The position numbers and the translations under genes were made by a program. The notes below the pieces were generated by a model that saw nothing but the letters and a program-made list of their open reading frames with translations, did not search any database and had not been told where the DNA came from. Positions 1 to 5,998 of a stretch of DNA of 5,998 bases are shown here, piece by piece. Position 1 is the first letter of the stretch. The number at the start of each line of letters is the position of its first letter. This DNA is from an uncultured Coriobacteriaceae bacterium (GTDB lineage: Bacteria > Actinomycetota > Coriobacteriia > Coriobacteriales > Atopobiaceae), in NCBI GenBank assembly GCA_902766805.1, contig CACXFF010000178.1:1-5998 (forward strand), given 5' to 3'.

Positions 1-2236
<2,236 letters not shown>

Positions 2237-2238
<2 letters not shown>

Positions 2239-2243
2239 GGAGA
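2237..2243 (+). promoter_or_regulatory. Ribosome binding site deciding the GTG start of the zinc-ribbon gene
   Basis: AGGGAGA overlaps the aconitase stop codon TAG (2236-2238) and lies 8 nt before GTG at 2252. No ATG in this frame lies near the first zinc ribbon, whose first Cys is the third codon after this GTG. The open frame continues upstream only as an overlap with aconitase (to an ATG at 2147), giving Arg/Ser-rich sequence typical of a shadow frame. Placement suggests translational coupling: ribosomes ending aconitase would be positioned to restart. Confidence 0.75.
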
Positions 2244-2251
2244 TTGGTCTT

Positions 2252-3475
2252 GTGATTTGCCCCGTCTGCCATAGCCACGTGCCCGACGACTCCGAGTTCT
2301 GCCCGGCCTGCCATACCAACCTCACCGTGCCCTTTGAGCCCGGTCTCTCAGGCGTGATCCCGGGCGCCTTCTGCCCGTCGTGCGGGGCGCGCGTCGCCCC
2401 GGCGGCCGAGCAGTGCCCCAAGTGCGGCTATGCGCTCCCTGGCCTTTCGGTACGCAGGGAGCGCGCCGAGGCCGTGGCGCGGGCGATGGCGGACCAGGTC
2501 GCCCCGCGCAAGGAGGCGTCGGGGCAGCTGAGCCTGGAACAGGAGCTACAGCAGCCCCCTTCAGGCGAAGCTGCCGACGTGGAGCTGCCCGACCCGCCCG
2601 CAGACGAGCGAGAGGCGCAGGCTCCGCCCGAGGACGCCGCGCAGGAAGAGCGCCCTTCGGCGTCCGAGCCGACCGCGGCGCCCGAGCTCCCCGCGGACGC
2701 TCCGGCGCAGGGGGCCGTGCAGGTACAGCCCGCCCCCATCCCGCGCCGTCCCTCTTTCGACAGCGCGATTCCCTCCGAACGTGACGTGACCTACGAGATC
2801 TTGGGCTGGACGGGCGTTTCGGACCGCAAGCTCGTGGCGACGCTCGTGATCGCCGCGGCCTGCGTGGTGGTGGGCCTCACGCTCATCGTGTTCCGTCCTT
2901 GGGACCGTGACGTGCGCGTGTCCACGCCAGACGCCGATCTGTCAGAGGCGGGCAGGCTCTCGCAGGTGGACAAGCTCTCTGGCCAGGATTCGGTCACGCC
3001 CATCCGGCAGGAGCCCGAGCAGGTGGACGAGACCGTGGTGGCCCAGCTCGACGCCACCTACAAGCGTTTGGGAGAGATAGACGCGCTGTTCGACCAACAG
3101 CTAGAGCTGTTCGAGGCACGCCTGAGCGAAGACGAGGCGGCACGGGCTGGCTACGCGCAGGAGGTGCGCGACGCGATCGCGGAGCTCGACGGCATGCAGA
3201 CGACCCTCAATGAGGTCCCGTCCAGCCGCAGCACCATCCTCTCGAACGACCTCGCCAACCTCAAAGAGCTTATCAACCTGCTGCGCACCCGCGCCGACGC
3301 GCTGGCCGAGGCTTGGGAGAACACGACCTACTACGTGGTGCCTGCGGCGGGCCTGTCCATGGTGCGCACCCCGCTCGACGAGCAGGTCAATCCCCAGACG
3401 GGGCTCAACCGCTATGACGAGCAGTTCTCGGCGCTCTATGAGGATCACGCTCCGCGCTATGGCGTGGGCGTCTAG
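2252..3475 (+). CDS. Double zinc-ribbon, single-pass membrane protein
   Basis: I do not recognise a named family for the full protein (407 aa from the GTG start). Residues 3-20 (C3, C6, C17, C20) and 41-58 (C41, C44, C55, C58) form two CxxC-x10-CxxC zinc ribbons. Residues about 65-175 are rich in Glu, Pro and Ala and probably disordered. Residues about 194-214 (LVATLVIAAACVVVGLTLIVF) are a clear membrane helix. Residues about 259-357 look mostly helical, possibly coiled coil, with charged/hydrophobic patterning, and are followed by a short tail ending in YGVGV. With no signal peptide, the likely topology is zinc ribbons in the cytoplasm and the helical part outside; flanking charges do not settle this. 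Zinc ribbons of this kind usually bind proteins or nucleic acids, but the partner is unknown. The gene starts 13 nt after the aconitase stop, so co-transcription is likely. An upstream start at 2147 is much less likely. Sure of the architecture, not of the function. Confidence 0.9.
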   Translation: MICPVCHSHVPDDSEFCPACHTNLTVPFEPGLSGVIPGAFCPSCGARVAPAAEQCPKCGYALPGLSVRRERAEAVARAMADQVAPRKEASGQLSLEQELQQPPSGEAADVELPDPPADEREAQAPPEDAAQEERPSASEPTAAPELPADAPAQGAVQVQPAPIPRRPSFDSAIPSERDVTYEILGWTGVSDRKLVATLVIAAACVVVGLTLIVFRPWDRDVRVSTPDADLSEAGRLSQVDKLSGQDSVTPIRQEPEQVDETVVAQLDATYKRLGEIDALFDQQLELFEARLSEDEAARAGYAQEVRDAIAELDGMQTTLNEVPSSRSTILSNDLANLKELINLLRTRADALAEAWENTTYYVVPAAGLSMVRTPLDEQVNPQTGLNRYDEQFSALYEDHAPRYGVGV

Positions 3476-3529
3476 GCGTGGGGCCGCTGGGGAGTTTGTG
3501 TGTGCGCTCCGCGTAGAATGTGCGCAGGA

Positions 3530-3574
3530 GTCACGAGCGGTCCCGTCCTTCGGGATGGGGCCGCCTCTCATGAC
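3530..3574 (+). other. Strong UUCG-capped stem-loop (possible U-tract-less terminator or small RNA element)
   Basis: Bases 3537-3548 pair with 3553-3564 to give a 12-bp stem, including two G-U wobbles, closed by a TTCG loop at 3549-3552. The stem can be extended below a small bulge: GTCA at 3530-3533 pairs with TGAC at 3571-3574, and GA at 3535-3536 pairs with TC at 3568-3569. It begins 54 nt after the zinc-ribbon gene's stop. No T run follows, so it is not a classic intrinsic terminator; terminators without U-tracts have been proposed in high-GC actinobacteria. Alternatively, it is the 5' end of a leader or small RNA, since TAGAAT (3514-3519) sits where a -10 box would place a start near 3526. 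Confidence 0.5.
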
Positions 3575-3610
3575 GGGCGAGGTAGACGGGCCTCTTTGGG
3601 GCCGCCGCCC
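3575..3610 (+). other. Second hairpin abutting the UUCG stem-loop
   Basis: GGGCG at 3575-3579 can pair with CGCCC at 3606-3610, enclosing an inner hairpin in which GGCC at 3589-3592 pairs with GGCC at 3600-3603. The outer stem starts at the base directly after the preceding stem ends, so the two could stack end to end. In DNA this GC-rich such pairings arise easily by chance, so this is weaker than the UUCG stem. Confidence 0.3.
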
Positions 3611-3669
3611 GCTGCTCGACTATTTGGTCATGTCGTGGCGCGCCGCGCAGCGCTGCTGGCGTTCGGTGC

Positions 3670-3691
3670 GCTATCATAGACAGGCTATCAT
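3670..3691 (+). promoter_or_regulatory. GCTATCAT direct repeat, possible -10 region of the cyclophilin operon
   Basis: GCTATCAT occurs at 3670-3677 and again at 3684-3691, a 14-nt period, in an unusually AT-rich patch for this window and 50-70 nt before the cyclophilin start. TATCAT resembles the -10 consensus (TATAAT) at five of six positions. No good -35 box is visible: the best is TTCGGT at 3662-3667, which is weak. The repeat could be alternative -10 boxes or the two half-sites of a regulator. Confidence 0.3.
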
Positions 3692-3724
3692 CATCGGCCC
3701 GCACGCTCTGGGACGATCGGACGA

Positions 3725-3734
3725 GAGGGAAGGA
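3725..3734 (+). promoter_or_regulatory. Ribosome binding site of the cyclophilin gene
   Basis: The purine run GAGGGAAGGA ends 7 nt before the ATG at 3742, an ideal Shine-Dalgarno spacing that supports this start. Confidence 0.7.
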
Positions 3735-3741
3735 CATCGGC

Positions 3742-4284
3742 ATGGCGTTCTTTGGTGACCCGCTGTACACGCCCACATATCAGCCCACGGGCAAGGAGGT
3801 TGCCGTCATCGACACGTCTCGGGGCACCATCAGGGTCGCCCTCGACGCTGCCGGGGCGCCGGTGCACGTGGCGAACTTCTGCGAGCTCGCGAGCGCGGGC
3901 TTCTATGACGACCTCAAGTTCCACCGCTACGTCCCCGGCTTCGTCATCCAAGGCGGCTGTCCCAACACGCGATCCATGACCCCCGAACAGGTCGCGGCGG
4001 GCGCATCTGGGCCCGACGGTTCGCCTGGCACGGGCGGTCCGGGCTATCGCATCGTGCACGAGTACGACTCCAATCCGCACAACAGCCACGATGACGGGGC
4101 GCTCGCCATGGCGCGTTCGCAGAATCCCGACTCTGCCGGCTCCCAGTTCTACTTCTGCCTCGGTCCGCAGCACGGGCTGGACTCGGGCTACACGGTGTTC
4201 GGTCAGACGATCGAGGGCATGGACGTCATCGCGGCACTGCGCGCGGGAGACGTCATCCGTTCCGTGCGCATCGAGCAGCAGTAG
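3742..4284 (+). CDS. Peptidyl-prolyl cis-trans isomerase, cyclophilin type
   Basis: This 180-aa protein catalyses cis-trans isomerisation of Xaa-Pro bonds during protein folding. It has no signal peptide or membrane segment, so it should be cytoplasmic. The cyclophilin core is clear: FHRYVPGFVIQGG at residues 60-72 carries the catalytic Arg62 (Arg55 of human cyclophilin A) plus Phe67 and Gln70; ALAMARSQNPDSAGSQFYF at 120-138 and LDSGYTVFGQ at 146-155 follow. Relative to human cyclophilin A, the active-site positions Met61, Phe113, Trp121 and His126 appear as Val68, Tyr137, Gly145 and Tyr150. Loss of the Trp is common in bacterial enzymes and usually lowers cyclosporin binding. About 17 extra residues (75-91) lie between the QGGCP motif and the GTGGPGY loop. 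The start is supported by a strong ribosome binding site. It is 33 nt upstream of the TPR gene, so they probably form an operon. Confidence 0.96.
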   Translation: MAFFGDPLYTPTYQPTGKEVAVIDTSRGTIRVALDAAGAPVHVANFCELASAGFYDDLKFHRYVPGFVIQGGCPNTRSMTPEQVAAGASGPDGSPGTGGPGYRIVHEYDSNPHNSHDDGALAMARSQNPDSAGSQFYFCLGPQHGLDSGYTVFGQTIEGMDVIAALRAGDVIRSVRIEQQ

Positions 4285-4306
4285 ACGATCACACACGCGA
4301 GACGCG

Positions 4307-4312
4307 AGGAGA
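4307..4312 (+). promoter_or_regulatory. Ribosome binding site of the TPR gene
   Basis: AGGAGA lies 5 nt before the ATG at 4318, within the 33-nt gap after the cyclophilin stop. There is no room for a separate promoter with a terminator here, which supports co-transcription. Confidence 0.7.
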
Positions 4313-4317
4313 GACCG

Positions 4318-5715
4318 ATGGATCAGCGGTCATATGAATCTGCCAAGCAGGCCTATCAGCAGGGCGATTTTGCGCGCTGCGCAGCGACGCTCCAGGCGGC
4401 GCGCATACCCGGCGAGCCTTCGGGCGCCGCAGACCACCTGAGGGGCAACGCCCTCATGAAGATGGGCCTGTATTCCGATGCGGCCAGGGCCTATTCCGAC
4501 GCCTTGGCCGACCCCGAGTACGGCAAGGTCGGCGCCCTGTCGTGCAACCGTGGTCGTGCGCTCATGGCCGTGGGCGACCTGAACGGCGCCGTCGAGAGCC
4601 TGACCCGTGCGGCCCAGGATCCCGACTATCCCACGCCCTACAAGGCCTACATGGCCCTGGGCAATGCGCAGATGGCGCTCGGCGATCCGCGCGAGGCGGG
4701 CATCGCCTTCCGCAACGCCGCCATCGACGAGGCCAACCCCGACCCTGCGGGCGCCCTGACGAACCTCGGCCAGTGCTTCCTGGAGCTCGGCCGTCCCGTC
4801 GACGCCGTCGAGGCCTACCGCACCGCGCTCGACTTCTCCACGCCTGCCGAGAGCCAGAACGCCATCTGGGCGAGCCTGGGCCGTGCCTATGTCGCGGCCA
4901 ATCGCATGTCCGAGGCGCAGGATGCCTTCAGCCATGCCACCGCAGACGGCAGCTACCGCCTCACCCCTGCCGAGCAGACCGCTTCGCTGGCCGCGTCGAA
5001 CGCCATGGCGTCGCTGCAGGTCGGCCCCTCCGAGACCGACCGCATGTTGGCCGAGGCTGGCTACGGCATTGGCGCCTACGATCCGCTCGACCCCACGGGG
5101 GCATCTGGCGTGCTGATGCCGAGCCCCGAGGACACGGGCTTCTTCTCCGTGAACGAGAACGACATCGTCCGTCAGGACCGCGCTTTGCACAGGCACCGTC
5201 ACGTGGGCCTCAAGGTGTTCCTCATCCTGCTCATCATGGCGCTGGTGGCGCTGGGCGGCGCGTTCTGGATGGGCCTGGGCTGGCCGATGCAGGAGGTCAC
5301 GGTGGCGAACGCCTTCGCGGCCCGCACCGCCGGCGAGGACCTGTCCAAGGTGCTGGCCTCGAGCGTCTCCGAGCAGTCCAAGAACGACATCGCTGCGTCC
5401 ATTCCGATGGATGCCAAGGTCAAGATTGACGGCGTGGATCGCTCCCTGTCCAACTCCAAGGTCGTCGCCACCGCGCAGCTTGCGGATGGCGGCAGCCAGA
5501 GCTTCGTGTTCACGCTCGTCCGTGAGGGCCTGGGCTGGAAGATCGTCTCCGTCGATCTGAGCTTCAACTCGCAGGATGCCGTGACGCCTGAGGGCGCCGC
5601 CTCGCAGGCCGCGCCCTCCGAGGCCCCGGATGCCGCAGTCCCGGCCGAGGGCGAGGCCGCCCCTGCCGACGCGGCAGCCGTTCCCGCCGAGGGCGAGGCG
5701 AGCGCTCAAGCCTAG
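4318..5715 (+). CDS. TPR-repeat single-pass membrane protein with extracytoplasmic C-terminal domain
   Basis: The 465-aa protein opens with about six tetratricopeptide repeats (roughly residues 5-30, 38-65, 73-101, 109-138, 145-173 and 183-209). The conserved small Gly recurs at 43, 79, 115, 151 and 188, a 36-37 residue period, and motifs such as GDLNGAVESLTRA are typical of TPRs. TPR solenoids bind other proteins. A Gly/Pro/acidic linker (about 230-285) and a basic stretch RALHRHRH precede the membrane helix at about 299-321, so by the positive-inside rule the TPRs are cytoplasmic. Residues about 325-416 form a small external domain ending in GWKIVSVDLSF, a pattern seen in NTF2-like folds (tentative). 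The tail (421-465) is Ala/Pro/Glu-rich and probably disordered, with VPAEGEA repeated at a 14-residue interval. There is no LPXTG-type anchor or signal peptide. Its position between a cyclophilin and mreB suggests an envelope-related job, which is inference. The full-length family is not one I can name. Confidence 0.94.
   Translation: MDQRSYESAKQAYQQGDFARCAATLQAARIPGEPSGAADHLRGNALMKMGLYSDAARAYSDALADPEYGKVGALSCNRGRALMAVGDLNGAVESLTRAAQDPDYPTPYKAYMALGNAQMALGDPREAGIAFRNAAIDEANPDPAGALTNLGQCFLELGRPVDAVEAYRTALDFSTPAESQNAIWASLGRAYVAANRMSEAQDAFSHATADGSYRLTPAEQTASLAASNAMASLQVGPSETDRMLAEAGYGIGAYDPLDPTGASGVLMPSPEDTGFFSVNENDIVRQDRALHRHRHVGLKVFLILLIMALVALGGAFWMGLGWPMQEVTVANAFAARTAGEDLSKVLASSVSEQSKNDIAASIPMDAKVKIDGVDRSLSNSKVVATAQLADGGSQSFVFTLVREGLGWKIVSVDLSFNSQDAVTPEGAASQAAPSEAPDAAVPAEGEAAPADAAAVPAEGEASAQA
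5638..5699 (+). repeat. Short in-frame duplication in the TPR protein's tail
   Basis: Bases 5638-5657 and 5680-5699 match at 18 of 20 positions and both encode VPAEGEA, offset by 42 nt (14 codons). The duplication lies in the disordered Ala/Pro/Glu tail. It may be slippage or simple codon-biased low complexity. Confidence 0.5.
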
Positions 5716-5785
5716 GCATGACCCTTCCAAGTATCTGAAGCTTATTCGCATGCGTTTGCGGGCGCGGCCCGTCTGGGAGTAGATA
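5716..5785 (+). other. 70-nt spacer before mreB with a short GC hairpin
   Basis: The first half is AT-richer than its surroundings (around 5724-5746) and includes the palindromes AAGCTT (5738-5743) and CGCATGCG (5747-5754). CGGGC at 5759-5763 can pair with GCCCG at 5767-5771 around a GCG loop, ending 3 nt before the mreB ribosome binding site. No T-tract follows, so a terminator is not supported. I see no convincing -35/-10 pair; ATGACC at 5718-5723 is the best -35-like hexamer, but no matching -10 lies downstream. Read-through from the TPR gene is possible. Confidence 0.4.
5775..5779 (+). promoter_or_regulatory. Ribosome binding site of mreB
   Basis: GGGAG lies 6 nt before the ATG at 5786, supporting that start. 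It directly follows the small GC hairpin at 5759-5771. Confidence 0.6.
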
Positions 5786-5998
5786 ATGTCCATCATCGAC
5801 ACGCTGTTTGGTGATTACGCCGGCGACCTGGCCATTGACCTGGGAACCGCCAACACGCTGGTTGCGGTGCGCGGCCAGGGCATCGTGCTCAACGAGCCCT
5901 CGGTGGTCGCCATCGACCGCAACGAAGAGCGCGTGCTGGCGGTAGGTGCTGACGCCAAGCGCATGGTCGGTCGCACCCCCGGATCCATCATGGCGATC
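5786..5998 (+). CDS. mreB: Rod shape-determining protein MreB, actin-like ATPase (3'-partial)
   Basis: Only the first 71 codons are in the window. MreB polymerises under the membrane as short actin-like filaments that guide the cell-wall elongation machinery. The N-terminal residues MSIIDTLFG could serve as the short membrane-contacting segment, followed by the phosphate-1 nucleotide-binding motif DLGTANT at residues 18-24. The MreB signatures GIVLNEPSVVAID (33-45) and LAVGADAKRMVGRTPG then follow in the right order and spacing. Family length is usually about 340 residues, so roughly four fifths lies beyond the window. Mbl or a second MreB paralogue cannot be excluded from so short a piece; FtsA and DnaK are excluded by the NEPSVVAI and AKRMVGRTP motifs. 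The start is fixed by GGGAG 6 nt upstream. It follows the TPR gene by 70 nt on the same strand, with mreCD-type genes expected downstream but not visible. Confidence 0.95.
   Translation, partial: MSIIDTLFGDYAGDLAIDLGTANTLVAVRGQGIVLNEPSVVAIDRNEERVLAVGADAKRMVGRTPGSIMAI

Larger units (their letters stand above)
3476..3741 (+). other. 266-nt intergenic region with structured RNA potential
   Basis: This is the longest stretch in the window without a convincing gene. It holds a strong stem-loop (3530-3574), a second hairpin abutting it (3575-3610), a short direct repeat TGTGCGC (3501-3507 and 3519-3525), a -10-like TAGAAT (3514-3519), a GCTATCAT direct repeat (3670-3677 and 3684-3691) and the purine-rich ribosome binding site of the cyclophilin gene. 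Two small open frames (ATG at 3518, 53 codons; ATG at 3570, 62 codons) have no good ribosome binding site and no recognisable protein features. The region most likely separates two transcription units. Confidence 0.6.

Noticed and set aside
3518..3679. 53-codon open frame in the intergenic region
   Set aside because: It has no Shine-Dalgarno sequence, runs through the UUCG hairpin, and its Arg/Ala/Gly-rich product has no recognisable features.
3476..3741. A known RNA gene (tRNA, SRP RNA, RNase P RNA or tmRNA) in the gap
   Set aside because: None of the conserved cores I know is present: no T-arm GGTTCGA with a matching acceptor stem, no SRP GNAR-loop helix motif, and no RNase P or tmRNA signature.
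3570..3758. 62-codon open frame overlapping the cyclophilin start (Trp/Arg-rich)
   Set aside because: Only a weak GGGG lies upstream, buried in the 3' arm of the hairpin, and it overlaps the well-supported cyclophilin start out of frame. A leader peptide cannot be excluded but is not supported.
4330..5802. 490-codon open frame on the - strand opposite the TPR gene
   Set aside because: It shadows the TPR gene, is low-complexity Gly/Arg/Ala-rich, and would overlap the mreB start. The + strand frame has clear repeats, a membrane helix and a ribosome binding site.

Overview
This is a high-GC window (roughly two thirds G+C by eye) with five protein genes, all on the + strand. Codon third positions are strongly G/C-biased and ribosome binding sites are purine-rich. 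Together with the protein styles, this suggests a high-GC Gram-positive, most plausibly an actinobacterium such as the Coriobacteriia. That placement is inferred from composition and general sequence feel; there is no rRNA or other marker here. Nothing indicates a phage, transposon, plasmid or CRISPR array.

Layout. (1) 1-2238: the C-terminal five sixths of an aconitase of the AcnA/IRP type, with its start outside the window. (2) 2252-3475: a membrane protein with two N-terminal zinc ribbons, an acidic Pro/Ala/Glu-rich linker, one transmembrane helix and a helical extracytoplasmic part. Its Shine-Dalgarno overlaps the aconitase stop codon, so the two are probably co-transcribed. (3) 3476-3741: a 266-nt non-coding gap holding a strong UUCG-capped stem-loop, a second hairpin directly after it, and a 14-nt-period direct repeat that may mark a promoter. 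(4) 3742-4284: a cytoplasmic cyclophilin-type peptidyl-prolyl isomerase. (5) 4318-5715: a protein with six TPR repeats, one transmembrane helix, a small extracytoplasmic domain and an Ala/Pro/Glu tail. (6) 5786-window end: the first 71 codons of mreB, the actin-like organiser of cell-wall elongation.

How they may work together. The aconitase is central metabolism, and its tie to the zinc-ribbon gene looks like operon convenience. The cyclophilin and TPR genes lie 33 nt apart and form a likely operon that may read through into mreB, 70 nt further on. The TPR protein has a cytoplasmic protein-binding solenoid tethered to a domain outside the membrane, next to a folding helper and mreB. This makes a role in the cell envelope or elongation machinery reasonable but unproven. 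The zinc-ribbon and TPR proteins share the same plan (cytoplasmic interaction module, linker, one membrane span, external domain), which is the most interesting uncharacterised aspect of the window. I see no clear case for a wholly new defence or mobile system.
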